64,000 nt of DNA from DATCRE01 sp964235605 (GCA_964235605.1 CAXSCR010000005.1:85425-149424), one strand, 5' to 3'. Shown: positions 48,087 to 57,588, counted from the first letter of the stretch. The notes: generated from the letters alone by a model not told the origin. A program made the numbers and translations.

Positions 48087-50504
48087 CTAACTGCTTTTGA
48101 GGGTGTCAACGGGATTATTTCGAGACGCTGTCCATGAAGAATATCCTGCCGACAGTAACACCAACAGGAAAGAGGTCGCGATCACCCCAACAAAGATTAG
48201 AGCGTCTGGAAAAATGTGATAAGCAAATGTGTCTAACCACTTTTTGGTCATTATGAATGATATCGGAATCGCGATCAAATTACTGACAATGGCGATTTTA
48301 AAAAATTGACTGATTTGAAGAAATGCAATCTGCCCGGTCGATGCGCCGAGAACCTTTCTTATGCCAAACTCTTTTAAACGCCTAAAAGACATATACAAGG
48401 ACATCGAAAAAATTCCAAATGATGAGATAATAACTGTTATCCAAGTGCCAATCTTTAAAGTGGAAAATGCTTTTCTTTCTCCGTCATATTGTTTGTTATA
48501 CATTTCCTCGACCAATCGATAGTCGATAAGGTAATTAGGTAGCACCTTTTCATAAGTCGCTTTTATCTGCGGGAGTATATCGGCAACAGGCTTTCCTATT
48601 TTGATGTTCAAGCAGCTCCCGGGCCAGGCGTCATATGGTAATCGTATGACCAAAGGCTCTACGATGTTGTAAAGAGGCCTTGTATTGAAATCTTTTACAA
48701 CTCCAATTATTGTTCCCTCTGAATCGGCGCTAGCTTCGTAGCCGTATCCGATCTTTTTTCCAATGGGATCCGTTAAGTTTAATTTCTTAACTGCTGTTTC
48801 ATTGAGTATAAAAGCAGTCTTGGAATCAGAAGTGTTATTTATATCGAAATTTCTTCCAGCCATTAACGTAATATTCATTGTTGAAAAAAAATTATGATCA
48901 ACAAAAATTTCATTAAGGTGGACCGGCTTCATCGTGCCGTTGAGTTCAACACGATACCAATCTGAGAAATAAGGGACCCCAGTTATAAAATAGTAAGAGT
49001 ATGATAGATCCTGAACCCCTGATAATCTCCCCAGCTCATTCTTTAAAACTGAAACTTTTTCATCAGGATATTGCTCGGGCATAACGAGAGTGATAACGCT
49101 TTTCTTTTCAAATCCGACATCTTTTGTGTGAAGAAAGTCTATTTGACGCGCCATGATTAAAGTTGAGCTTATGCAGATAATTGAGATAACAAACTGGAAA
49201 CCTAGTAACACATTTCCGAGAGCAAATTTCTTCGTTCCAATTTGCCCGTTTTTAAGGTAAAAACTCGTGTTTTTATTAGTAAGCTGTTGAGCTGGATAGG
49301 CAGCCGCTATTAGCACTAAAGCAACAAGTGTAGCAAAAATGCTCAATAATATTGCTGGCTCCAAAAGAAACGATAGTTGAAGATTTGGTTCAAGTAACGA
49401 CAATATCTGTGGAAAAAAAAGGTACAATAATGTGATGCTTATAACGAATGAAAAAAAGAACATCAGGGTCGTTTCAAATACTACCTGAAACGCAATGTGC
49501 ATTTTTTCAGCGCCAAGAACTTTCCGAATGCCGATCTCCTTATTCCTCGTATCGAAATCAGCAATGGAAAGACTATAATAATTTATGGTTGCAATTAATA
49601 TTAGGAGAACCCCCAGCAGTCCAAAAAAGTACAAATGTAACGGATTGCCTTTTTTGGTGAATTCCATTTTGAATACAGGATCCATGTATATTTTGGCCAC
49701 CGGTTGAAGAGATAACTTGAAATCTTTTTCTGAGCCGTTTTCCGTTGGTGGTATATTTTTTACTAATAGAGGTTTTACTTTTGCAGGCAATTCCTCACTC
49801 TTGGCTTCATCACTTAGTTTAAGATAAAGTGCTACGGAACCATCCCATGATATTTTCCATGATTCCTTGAATGGTTCTGAATTATTGTTTAGTGCTCCCA
49901 AGTTCATTACGGCATTGATGTTCAAATGAGTATTCCCCTGAAGGTCAGCTATGACACCCGCAATCTGAAGTGAAACATTGTTTCTTTCTGGAAATGTAAT
50001 TGCTTTTTGAAGCGGATCTTCATTTCCGAAAAGTTGCTTTGCAAGACTTTGGGTTATCACAATATTGCTCCTTCCATATAGTGCCTTCGGACCGCCCTGA
50101 ATAAATTTGAAACTAAAAATGCTAAATAATGTACTATCGGCCTCCACGAATCCATTAACTCTTAGTAATTTGTCGTTATATTTGATCAGTGCACGGCGCG
50201 GCTCGGTTAGTCGTACAAAGCCATTGATTTCAGGAAATTGTGCCTTCATTGCAGGACCAAGAGCGGACGGGACGGTGGCAAAATTTTCTAGGTTACCATC
50301 CTCATTGCGAATTGAGTTTACGCGATAAATATTTTTATAGTCGGAATGGAAAGTGTCAAAAGAAAGTTGGAAGGCAACATATGATAAAATAACTAAGAAG
50401 CAGAACAATGCAGCCGTTAATCCAGTGAATTTGAACACGTAATTAATCTTGTGGTTCAAAAAGTGACGGTAGCTACTCTTCAGGTAGTTTCTAAACATTG
50501 ACAT
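48087..50504 (-). CDS. FtsX/MacB-type ABC transporter permease
   Basis: The 805-aa membrane protein has an N-terminal membrane anchor (FTGLTAALFCFLVILSYVAF), a large extracytoplasmic domain, three central helices with the FtsX permease segment (near residue 290-430), a second extracytoplasmic domain and a final four-helix FtsX domain. This repeated MacB_PCD-FtsX layout is common in Bacteroidota, where it is often encoded without its ATPase. The conserved loop KEFGIRKVLGAS is present in the second half and KEIGIRKVLGAE in the first. It probably exports a lipid or peptide, or confers self-resistance. It is divergent from the exporter at 50554, with a 49-bp shared promoter gap. Confidence 0.85.
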   Translation of the reverse strand: MSMFRNYLKSSYRHFLNHKINYVFKFTGLTAALFCFLVILSYVAFQLSFDTFHSDYKNIYRVNSIRNEDGNLENFATVPSALGPAMKAQFPEINGFVRLTEPRRALIKYNDKLLRVNGFVEADSTLFSIFSFKFIQGGPKALYGRSNIVITQSLAKQLFGNEDPLQKAITFPERNNVSLQIAGVIADLQGNTHLNINAVMNLGALNNNSEPFKESWKISWDGSVALYLKLSDEAKSEELPAKVKPLLVKNIPPTENGSEKDFKLSLQPVAKIYMDPVFKMEFTKKGNPLHLYFFGLLGVLLILIATINYYSLSIADFDTRNKEIGIRKVLGAEKMHIAFQVVFETTLMFFFSFVISITLLYLFFPQILSLLEPNLQLSFLLEPAILLSIFATLVALVLIAAAYPAQQLTNKNTSFYLKNGQIGTKKFALGNVLLGFQFVISIICISSTLIMARQIDFLHTKDVGFEKKSVITLVMPEQYPDEKVSVLKNELGRLSGVQDLSYSYYFITGVPYFSDWYRVELNGTMKPVHLNEIFVDHNFFSTMNITLMAGRNFDINNTSDSKTAFILNETAVKKLNLTDPIGKKIGYGYEASADSEGTIIGVVKDFNTRPLYNIVEPLVIRLPYDAWPGSCLNIKIGKPVADILPQIKATYEKVLPNYLIDYRLVEEMYNKQYDGERKAFSTLKIGTWITVIISSFGIFSMSLYMSFRRLKEFGIRKVLGASTGQIAFLQISQFFKIAIVSNLIAIPISFIMTKKWLDTFAYHIFPDALIFVGVIATSFLLVLLSAGYSSWTASRNNPVDTLKSS

Positions 50505-50553
50505 GATAGGTTATTTTTCTTAATTATATATCAACGGCATTTTAAATAAAAAA

Positions 50554-52239
50554 ATGGACTTTTTTGAACTTCTTCGAAATAAATCGAAAATCATTTATAT
50601 AACCCTAATTATTACAAGCATTTTTAATGCGTTGTCCAATCTGTTACTTTTAAATTTTATAAATAATAGAATAGCTGGGATTCCCTTGCCTATTGTTAGA
50701 GAATATGAGTGGCTACTCTTTGCATTGCTAATTGTGTTTACTTTTACTTTAAACAAAGTATTTGAAAGCTACATGATAAAATTGGCAAACGAAGTGAAAT
50801 TCGATTATCAACAGAGAATACATAGAAAGTTAGAGCAATCAGAGTTTAATCAGTTTGAGCAACTAGGGACTGCCCGAGTTTACACAGCAATCAATGATTC
50901 ACAGCAATTGGCTGTCCTCCCTAAATTGATTATGACCATTATTAACTCAACAATAATTATTGCTGTGTGTATCATCTATCTGTTCATCAATTCCTTTTGG
51001 GGAGCGCTTATGGTCCTATCAGTTATGATTTTTTTACTGATTCTATATTTTATGAAAAACAGCTGGATTGAAAAAGACCTCCGATTGAAGAGAGATCTGA
51101 GAACTCAATACTATAGTTACATCGATGATCTCCTAAACGGATTTAAAGAGATAAGAGCAAGCAGCGTGAGGAACTTCAATATTCATCAAAAATTCTTGAA
51201 CGAAAACATTAAAAAGATAAGGCATATAGATGAGAAAACGCTTATTAAGTATAACGATAACGAACTCTCGGCAAAATTCAGCTGGTATATAGTTATCGGC
51301 ATTATATTATTTCTGGGTCCGTCTTTACTTGACCTGGACAACAAAATAATTTCGTTTTTTATGATCACAATTTTATTCATGATTGGGCCGATTGCTGATA
51401 TTGTTGGATCATTGCAGAATTATACAGAGATAAAGATTGTTCTCGGAAGGCAAAAGGAATTTGATTCGATTTTGGCAACAATTCAAAACGACTCCGAAGC
51501 TGACGTTGAAAAATTCAGTGTCCATAAACCGGCACAACAGTTTGTCGAAATTGTTATCAGCGATGTTACTTATAATTATTACAATCTATCCAGGCAAATT
51601 GCTTTTTCTGTCGGTCCAATTAACTTAAAAATTAAACGCGGAGAATTGATATTTATTCATGGGGGAAACGGCAGCGGAAAAAGTACGTTTATTAACTTGC
51701 TCACCGGTTTATACAAACCTCAAACAGGAGATATTTGTATTAATGAATCAGGGGGAAGAAAAAAATATCTCGCATCTTTTTCAGATTATATCGCACCTGT
51801 ATTTACAAGCGCCTACCTTTTTAATGAAAACTATGAGGACTACATTTTAGATTTGAATGGTGACCGCTTGAAGTTTTATTTGCAATTATTTCATATGGAA
51901 AACGTGATCAAATTTGACAAATTTCGAAATGTCATCAGACGAGATCTTTCGAAAGGTCAACAGAAAAGGTTGGCGTTGATACTTGCTTTAATGGAGGAAA
52001 AATCCATAATAGTTCTTGATGAATGGGCTGCCGAACAAGATCCAGAGTTTCGTTCATATTTTTATAGAACTATCCTTCGTGAATTGCAGAGGGAGGGGAA
52101 GACAATCATTGCTGTTACGCATGACGATGGATACTTTGACTGCGCGGATCGGTTAATAAGGTTTGATTTTGGCAGAATTACTTCTGATGTTGCTGTGAAG
52201 AATGAAAAAATCGAGGATTCGGTTATGAGGAGTATTTAG
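50554..52239 (+). CDS. Cyclic-peptide-type ABC exporter (PvdE/SyrD-like), fused permease-ATPase
   Basis: The 561-aa protein has an N-terminal six-helix membrane domain and a C-terminal ATPase: Walker A GGNGSGKSTF (near residue 373), signature DLSKGQQKRLAL, Walker B IIVLDEWAAEQDPEFR and switch-region VTHDD. The DEWAAEQDPEFR form is characteristic of exporters next to siderophore and lipopeptide NRPS clusters. The ATPase is compact compared with ordinary exporters. It is the best candidate for pumping the cluster product across the inner membrane. Confidence 0.9.
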   Translation: MDFFELLRNKSKIIYITLIITSIFNALSNLLLLNFINNRIAGIPLPIVREYEWLLFALLIVFTFTLNKVFESYMIKLANEVKFDYQQRIHRKLEQSEFNQFEQLGTARVYTAINDSQQLAVLPKLIMTIINSTIIIAVCIIYLFINSFWGALMVLSVMIFLLILYFMKNSWIEKDLRLKRDLRTQYYSYIDDLLNGFKEIRASSVRNFNIHQKFLNENIKKIRHIDEKTLIKYNDNELSAKFSWYIVIGIILFLGPSLLDLDNKIISFFMITILFMIGPIADIVGSLQNYTEIKIVLGRQKEFDSILATIQNDSEADVEKFSVHKPAQQFVEIVISDVTYNYYNLSRQIAFSVGPINLKIKRGELIFIHGGNGSGKSTFINLLTGLYKPQTGDICINESGGRKKYLASFSDYIAPVFTSAYLFNENYEDYILDLNGDRLKFYLQLFHMENVIKFDKFRNVIRRDLSKGQQKRLALILALMEEKSIIVLDEWAAEQDPEFRSYFYRTILRELQREGKTIIAVTHDDGYFDCADRLIRFDFGRITSDVAVKNEKIEDSVMRSI

Positions 52240-52276
52240 CAATTTCATTAGTTTTTTCCTAGGATATAAATTAGGT

Positions 52277-53014
52277 ATGAAAATTATAAGATGGCTTAAG
52301 TTATTGAAAGTTGCATACGGTTATAAAAACAAATATGACATCGGAGGCATTGCATATTTGTGCTCTAAACTAAAAAAAGACCAATCGGTAATAGACATTG
52401 GTTCCCATCAAGGTGAATACTTGTATTTTATGCAGAAGATAGTGGGGCGATCTGGCAAAGTATATTCCTTTGAGCCTCAGGCGAGTCTTTATGCTCAATT
52501 AAGTCAGGCAAAAGTATCGTTTGGATGGAATCACGTTACTGTCGAGCGACTTGCTATTTCAAATGAAACTGGGCAAACAACGCTGTTTATTCCGAACGCC
52601 ACGTTCGATGCCTCTATCAGAAAAAACTTACTTACATCAGTCCGGTATACTGAGGAAGTGAATTCTGAAACCCTTGATTCTTATTGTTTGAGACATCAAA
52701 TCCAACCCAACTTTATTAAGATCGATGTAGAGGGTAGTGAGTATAATGTAATTGAAGGCGCTATGTCTACACTAAAAAAATATAAACCTAAGTTATTGAT
52801 TGAAATTGAAGCAAGACATGTTGGCGAGGATAAGGTTCAAGAGACTTTTAGCGTTCTGCAAAAGTTAGGATATTCGGCATCTTTCATTGAGTGGAGAAAA
52901 GTCAAGCCACTTGATGAGTTCTCCTTTGCGAAGCATCAAAACATAAAAAATTTGTGGATCAGCAGTGAGAAGACTCCTTATTGCAATAACTTCGTATTTG
53001 AATGCAAATATTGA
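52277..53014 (+). CDS. FkbM-family SAM methyltransferase
   Basis: The 245-aa protein shows VIDIGSHQGEY (SAM loop), the VYSFEP acidic strand end and the C-terminal NFIKIDVEGSEYNVIEGA, the classic FkbM pattern. FkbM-type enzymes O-methylate hydroxyls of sugars and polyketides. It is followed by a GT9 gene, the same pairing in inverted order as the GT9 gene and FkbM remnant at 43.0-44.6 kb. It might methylate the attached sugar; its role cannot be read from the sequence. Confidence 0.87.
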   Translation: MKIIRWLKLLKVAYGYKNKYDIGGIAYLCSKLKKDQSVIDIGSHQGEYLYFMQKIVGRSGKVYSFEPQASLYAQLSQAKVSFGWNHVTVERLAISNETGQTTLFIPNATFDASIRKNLLTSVRYTEEVNSETLDSYCLRHQIQPNFIKIDVEGSEYNVIEGAMSTLKKYKPKLLIEIEARHVGEDKVQETFSVLQKLGYSASFIEWRKVKPLDEFSFAKHQNIKNLWISSEKTPYCNNFVFECKY

Positions 53015-53060
53015 GCGAAGTCGTTAAAAGTATTAGAAGTAATAGGTAATATTCCAGACG

Positions 53061-54359
53061 ATGTTAAGTTATTTTAGTTTAGCAATAAGAAGGTCCCTAA
53101 AATGTATTTATCGAGAAACCGCACTGCCATTTATTAAATTAATCTATAGAAAGCGTACGTCACAAAATAAAACGCTCCCAGAAAATTGTAAAAATATTCT
53201 CGTTAATTTCAGTGACCATACCTACGTAGGGCTCGGTGACGTAGTCATTTACAGTACGATCATAAGAATTTTAAAACACAAGTTTAAAGATGCCAAAATT
53301 GTACTTTTGATTGGAAGAAGAAACAAGTTCTTCGAATTATATTGGAAAGAACATGCTGGTCTGGATGATTTCCTTATTCATCCGCCTCTTCGATTGCGTT
53401 ACATTTTTGCATGGATTCATTTTATTTATAACTTCAACACAAAAATCAAATTCGATATATCGATAGTTCAGTCGATCGAACCAGTTAGAGGGCTTGATAG
53501 CACTTGGTTTCCTGTCGATCCAGCGATCACTTTTATCAAGGGTGTAAAAAATATTGTGGGTTTCTATGACCGTTGGGACGAGGATTGTTTTTATTCTTAT
53601 ATTGTTTCTCAGCAGGGCGTTGAACAATTTCCTCCCGATACACCCGGTCCTCATTGGACGGGTCCTCATTGGACTGATATTGCTAAAGGATATGCGAGGG
53701 CATTTAGTATCCCTGAAAATGAGTTGGACCTACTCTGCAAACCTTTTTTTTACTTCAAGTCTTTTGCGTCACCTGACATTTCTCGCGCGACCCCAAGATA
53801 CAGAATTGCCTTAAACCCTGGCGGTGATCAAATTTGGAACAGACGCTGGCCCTTGGATAAGTTTGTAGCTTTATGCGTAGAGATCCTGGATAAATTAAAT
53901 GCTGTCATCTTCCTTGTTGGAGGCCCGGATGAGTTGGAATTGCGAAAAGAGTTATACTATAAGGTCAGGGACAAGTTTACTGAAGGAGATTTGGTAGTCA
54001 TTGACGTAAAAGCATTGAAGGATACTGCGAACTATATATATCATTCGGATTTATTTATCGGAAACGACTCGGGGGTGACCCATCTTGCAAGTGCAATCGG
54101 AACGAAAATCATTGCCATTTATGGTCCTTCCAATTTCGCATTCTGGGGGCCGGAAAAGTTAGATCCAAAAAATAAAGTAGTGTCACTGACATTGCCTTGC
54201 ATGCCTTGTGAGCACAGGCTAAACCTGACGGGTATTGCAGAATGTCACCTAAAAGAAGACAAGTATAAATGTTTAAATGAACTTGAAGTAGAAAGGGTTT
54301 ATAAGGAAGTTGTAAGAAGCGTTTCTAGCGAGGAAATGCTGGGGCAGGCGCTGAATTAA
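53061..54359 (+). CDS. GT9 (heptosyltransferase-like) glycosyltransferase, copy 2
   Basis: The 432-aa paralogue of the 43002 gene product shares NILVNFSDH, GLGDVVIYST, DWDEDCFYS-like and DLFIGNDSGVTHLASA/IAIYGPSN segments. It contains a short internal repeat, GPHWT GPHWT near residue 200, not present in copy 1. It ends with a C-terminal tail carrying three Cys (CMPCEH and CHLKED), absent from copy 1. Its stop overlaps the end of the convergent gmhB by 4 bp. Two related transferases suggest two sugar additions or different acceptors. Confidence 0.85.
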   Translation: MLSYFSLAIRRSLKCIYRETALPFIKLIYRKRTSQNKTLPENCKNILVNFSDHTYVGLGDVVIYSTIIRILKHKFKDAKIVLLIGRRNKFFELYWKEHAGLDDFLIHPPLRLRYIFAWIHFIYNFNTKIKFDISIVQSIEPVRGLDSTWFPVDPAITFIKGVKNIVGFYDRWDEDCFYSYIVSQQGVEQFPPDTPGPHWTGPHWTDIAKGYARAFSIPENELDLLCKPFFYFKSFASPDISRATPRYRIALNPGGDQIWNRRWPLDKFVALCVEILDKLNAVIFLVGGPDELELRKELYYKVRDKFTEGDLVVIDVKALKDTANYIYHSDLFIGNDSGVTHLASAIGTKIIAIYGPSNFAFWGPEKLDPKNKVVSLTLPCMPCEHRLNLTGIAECHLKEDKYKCLNELEVERVYKEVVRSVSSEEMLGQALN

Positions 54360-54913
54360 CTAAATAAAGGTGACGGAAAAAATGTCAGTATTTTTGACGC
54401 TGCCTCATTGATATCGGACGCTATCAAGTCTGGCCTTGCTTCATGTTCATCGGACGTGCTAATTAAAACTGTTCTACAGCCCGCGGCTCTTCCTGCTTGA
54501 ATATCGCACTCAGAATCTCCAATGATCCAGGATTTTGTTAGATCAATATTGTGATCTGCCGCGGCTTGAAGAATAAGGCCTGGTTTTGGTTTTCGACATT
54601 CACATTTTATCGCGTACTCTGGAATTTTACTTTTTTCAAAATGTGGACAGAAATAGAATCCGGTCAATGCAACAGAGTTCACACTCAAGAATTGAATGAT
54701 TGCTTCTCTAACATTTTCAAGTGATGAGGGTTCAAAATATCCTCTTCCAATACCAGACTGGTTTGTTACTATGATAAATAAAAAGTTAGCCTCACTAAGC
54801 GCTTTCAACCCGTCTACCATGTGATCATTAAATACCATTTTTTTTGGGTCTACATTATATGGTGTATTTCTCACCAGAGTTCCATCTTTGTCAAGAAAAA
54901 TAGCGCCTTTCAT
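54356..54913 (-). CDS. gmhB: D-glycero-D-manno-heptose 1,7-bisphosphate phosphatase
   Basis: The 185-aa HAD phosphatase has FLDKDGTLV (nucleophile and acid-base Asp), VTNQSGIGRG, CPHFEKSK...CECRKPKPGL (zinc-ligand region with Cys/His) and WIIGDSECDIQAG, all diagnostic of GmhB/histidinol phosphatase type. With gmhA, hldE and hldD present, GmhB is the better call; it removes the 7-phosphate. It is on the opposite strand from the other heptose genes. Confidence 0.9.
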   Translation of the reverse strand: MKGAIFLDKDGTLVRNTPYNVDPKKMVFNDHMVDGLKALSEANFLFIIVTNQSGIGRGYFEPSSLENVREAIIQFLSVNSVALTGFYFCPHFEKSKIPEYAIKCECRKPKPGLILQAAADHNIDLTKSWIIGDSECDIQAGRAAGCRTVLISTSDEHEARPDLIASDINEAASKILTFFPSPLFS

Positions 54914-55013
54914 TCAAACGATTTATTGCTAATCTCGGTTTTGATAAAGCAATTTATAATTATCAAATCAAAGAGCAAATGAATCGATTATCGTAGAACA
55001 GCCATATCCCGTC

Positions 55014-55489
55014 GTTCCCTTAAAGTCAAAAAGCTAATTAACCTATTTTCCGTTCTGATTTTTAGGATGGCAGGTAATAATGAAATACTATAGAGTTGTG
55101 ATCTATAGAACGATCACGCCTAGAACTGGCTTTTGCCTCCTGTGGGCTCCAAGAGCGGCTACGATCGCTATTAGCATGGCGTTGAATAATCATATCAGTA
55201 CAACTTTTAAGCTTATTGTTTTCTGCTTCCAACTCTTGCATACGCTGCGCTGGCTTGCCAAGGCAGTCCATACTTTCCTTTCCAGTTATATAGAGTCGCT
55301 GCGCTGATCCCAATGCGCATGGCGGATGTCTGCGGCTTAAGGTCGCCATCATTCTGTTTAAGAATTGACACAATCTGTGCCAAAGTGAATAGTCTTTCAT
55401 GGTTCCCTAAAGTTAAAAAATTCCCACTTTTGAATTCTTCACTTTTAAGGGAACCTTGCGTATCTTATGGAGTTTTCAATAGGTTAATT
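55014..55489 (-). mobile_element. IS3-family insertion sequence remnant
   Basis: About 480 bp framed by matching ends: AATTAACCTATT at 55036-55047 and its perfect reverse complement AATAGGTTAATT at 55478-55489; also GTTCCCTTAAAGT at 55014-55026 against ACTTTTAAGGGAAC at 55441-55454. Inside is a frameshifted orfA. No orfB (integrase) is present, so this is an inactive fragment. Exact ends are uncertain because two nested inverted repeats are seen. Confidence 0.65.
55080..55400 (-). pseudogene. IS3-family transposase OrfA, frameshifted
   Basis: From the ATG at 55400 the minus strand gives MKDYSL, then after a one-base shift AQIVSILKQNDGDLKP and MRIGISAATLYNWKGKYG, the DNA-binding helix-turn-helix of IS3 OrfA. 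After a second shift comes MQELEAENNKLK, the leucine-zipper region. Two frameshifts within about 100 codons show that the gene is dead. Confidence 0.8.
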
Positions 55490-55609
55490 TTGAATAGTTA
55501 TTAATGAAATAACCAGCACATCGATTTGTAATTGAATTTATGGGAGAAAGTCGTATTATCTGTAATTGATGAGTATGTTGAATACTTTTGAACAAAACGT
55601 AATAAACCA

Positions 55610-56392
55610 GTGAAAAATCCTTTGATCTCATGTCTTTGCATTTCAAACAGAAGGCCGAACTTTCTCACAAATGCCATAGAAAATTTTCTTGCACAGACCT
55701 ATCAAAACAAGGAGCTAATCGTTGTCTATAATAGCCTAGAGAGTAAATATGATGACATTGTAACGAAATACAAAAGGAAAGAAATTAGGTTTCACGACGT
55801 TTATGACGTTCATAATACACTAACATTAGGCGATCTCAGGAATATTTCAATTGATATAGCAAAAGGAAAATACATTTGTATATGGGATGACGATGACTGG
55901 TATCATTGCGAAAGACTTGAATCTCAATTTCAGGGACTTAAAACAAGCAAAAAGCCTGGTTGCATACTTGCCTATTTTATAATCTATGACTCTATAAGTC
56001 GAAAAGCTTACCTATCCTCTCCGATATTTCCTGCAAACTCAATCCTATGTGAAACGGCGTTATTAACAAAAAACATACGCTATTCAAGTTTGAATCGTGA
56101 AGAGGATGATTATTTCTTAAAAAAACTCCTGGACATAAATGCGCTATTTCCATTGGTAAATCCTAGTCTTTATATCTACGTAAAACACATTACGAATACA
56201 TGTTACCCTATGCATTTTAATAAGTTAACATCAAACAGTTACGAACTGTCAAAAGGTGGAAGTAAGGTAATTGAAAATGTAGTTTGTCACAAAGACTCTT
56301 TCAAAAAAGCGTCAAAACTGATAACTCAAAAGAATCTACTTCAAGAATTTGACTATCTGCAGACATTCAGAAAAGCCTGGTACAACACTTAG
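55610..56392 (+). CDS. Family 2 glycosyltransferase
   Basis: This 260-aa protein starts with GTG. It has the GT2/GT-A layout: PLISCLCISNRRPNFLTNAIENF at the N-terminus, an acidic CIWDDDDWYH motif (DxD, metal and nucleotide-sugar binding) near residue 95 and a following HCERLE. The C-terminal part is not diagnostic. No membrane segment is seen. It lies alone between the IS3 remnant and the mobile zone, so its link to the cluster is uncertain; it may add a sugar to the product or to a surface glycan. Confidence 0.82.
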   Translation: MKNPLISCLCISNRRPNFLTNAIENFLAQTYQNKELIVVYNSLESKYDDIVTKYKRKEIRFHDVYDVHNTLTLGDLRNISIDIAKGKYICIWDDDDWYHCERLESQFQGLKTSKKPGCILAYFIIYDSISRKAYLSSPIFPANSILCETALLTKNIRYSSLNREEDDYFLKKLLDINALFPLVNPSLYIYVKHITNTCYPMHFNKLTSNSYELSKGGSKVIENVVCHKDSFKKASKLITQKNLLQEFDYLQTFRKAWYNT

Positions 56393-56677
56393 GTAATGTT
56401 CGCATGCCCAGATGATCATCCAGCTCCCCTTTCCAACATCTGTCCATGGCTCTGATATGAGATTTTCCATAAATGAGTTCAACTATAAACTGTATAGTGA
56501 TTTTCGAAGAGCGAACTAAGATATGACCTTTACGCAGTTACTTAGACCGCCATTTACACCTCCATTTCGCAAAGCGAACCCAATTTCAATGATTTTCTTT
56601 CGTATCTAGCCTCCTTTAACATAAAGTCAACTGGCAGACAACGTTCTGTTACTTCGTAAAGTCAAAATTGCAAAGTC

Positions 56678-56767
56678 ATGGCGGAGATCGAGGCTATTGT
56701 TATTCCGTTTTTTGTACTACTCATTTTCATTATTATCATAAATCAGCGATACGTAAAAAACGAGTAA
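56678..56767 (+). CDS. Putative 29-aa single-span membrane peptide
   Basis: An ATG-started frame encodes MAEIEA, then a hydrophobic run of about 15 residues (IVIPFFVLLIFIIII), then NQRYVKNE. The layout (acidic N-end, one membrane span, basic C-end) resembles small membrane proteins, but nothing else supports it and chance is possible in AT-rich DNA. The rest of 56393-56876 holds nothing I recognise. Confidence 0.25.
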   Translation: MAEIEAIVIPFFVLLIFIIIINQRYVKNE

Positions 56768-56846
56768 AAAGAATCAATTTTGGTTATTTGTATTACAATT
56801 GATCCCGTTTGTGTACAAAAGCGATACGTGACATATAAGACGATTA

Positions 56847-56854
56847 TATATTTG
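56847..56854 (+). promoter_or_regulatory. Candidate -7 box upstream of HTH gene
   Basis: TATATTTG fits the Bacteroidota -7 consensus TAnnTTTG and lies 22 bp before the ATG at 56877. No TTG at the proper -33 distance is obvious. Confidence 0.3.
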
Positions 56855-56876
56855 AATAAAACAATTCATAATATAT

Positions 56877-57191
56877 ATGGAAAGAACAAGCGAGAGGAAC
56901 TCAGGTAGCCAAACGACGCATCTGTACCGTGAGCAATTAATTACAGTGGAAAGTATGGAGTCTTTTAAAGCTGATTTATTCCAGGAAATGCGAAAAATGC
57001 TGAACGAGTTTGCTGGTAAGTCGGGCAAAAAGTGGCTCAAATCTTATGAGTTGAAAAAGTTACTTGGCATTTCTTCGGGTACCCTGCAAAATCTTCGTAT
57101 TAACGGAACACTTCCATTCACTAAGATTGGAGGAGTTATTCTTTACGATTATGAAGAGGTCGAAGCAATGCTCAAGGCGCACAGCCGGTAA
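56877..57191 (+). CDS. Excisionase-like helix-turn-helix DNA-binding protein
   Basis: The 104-aa protein ends with a MerR/excisionase-type winged helix: KKWLKSYELKKLLGISSG, TLQNLRINGTLPFTKIGG and VILYDYEEVEAML. Small proteins of this type are encoded on Bacteroidota conjugative and integrative elements and often assist excision or control transfer genes. A damaged relative follows at about 57290-57540 and an integrase lies 650 bp further on, so it probably belongs to the same element. Confidence 0.8.
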   Translation: MERTSERNSGSQTTHLYREQLITVESMESFKADLFQEMRKMLNEFAGKSGKKWLKSYELKKLLGISSGTLQNLRINGTLPFTKIGGVILYDYEEVEAMLKAHSR

Positions 57192-57289
57192 ATAATGTAA
57201 AAATGCAAATCTTAATACTGTGCTGAAGTGTATATGCGTACAAAATAAATGAACACTCCCACCTTGCTAACAACTAAAGGAATTATTAA

Positions 57290-57540
57290 CGCAGGAGGAC
57301 TTGCAACAATTCCGAATGCAGCTTTTAGCAGACCTAAGAGAAATGTTACAGTTTAAAGGGCACCAAGGCAATGGTTGAAAAGTTCCGACATGCGAAAGAT
57401 GCTGGTATTTCTCCGGCACATTGCAGAACTTGAGAATCAACGGAAGTTTGCCTTATACCAAACTTAACGGTATTATGTTTTATAGGCTGTAGGATTTTGA
57501 AAAAATTCTTGAAAAGAATTTGACATCGAAAAGCACATAG
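57290..57540 (+). pseudogene. Degenerate second helix-turn-helix gene
   Basis: Reading in shifting frames gives LLADLREML, WKSSDMRKML, GTLQNLRINGSLPYTKLNGIMFYR and DFEKILEKN, closely related to the intact gene upstream. At least one stop (TGA in place of Trp), a TAG near the end and a frameshift interrupt it. Confidence 0.8.
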
Positions 57541-57588
57541 CTTGCGAATGTATTCTGAGAGATCATGACTTCGATCAAACTCATGCCT

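Noticed and set aside
55080..55307. 75-aa plus-strand frame in the IS region
   Set aside because: The minus strand encodes a clear, though frameshifted, IS3 OrfA, and the plus frame is its shadow.
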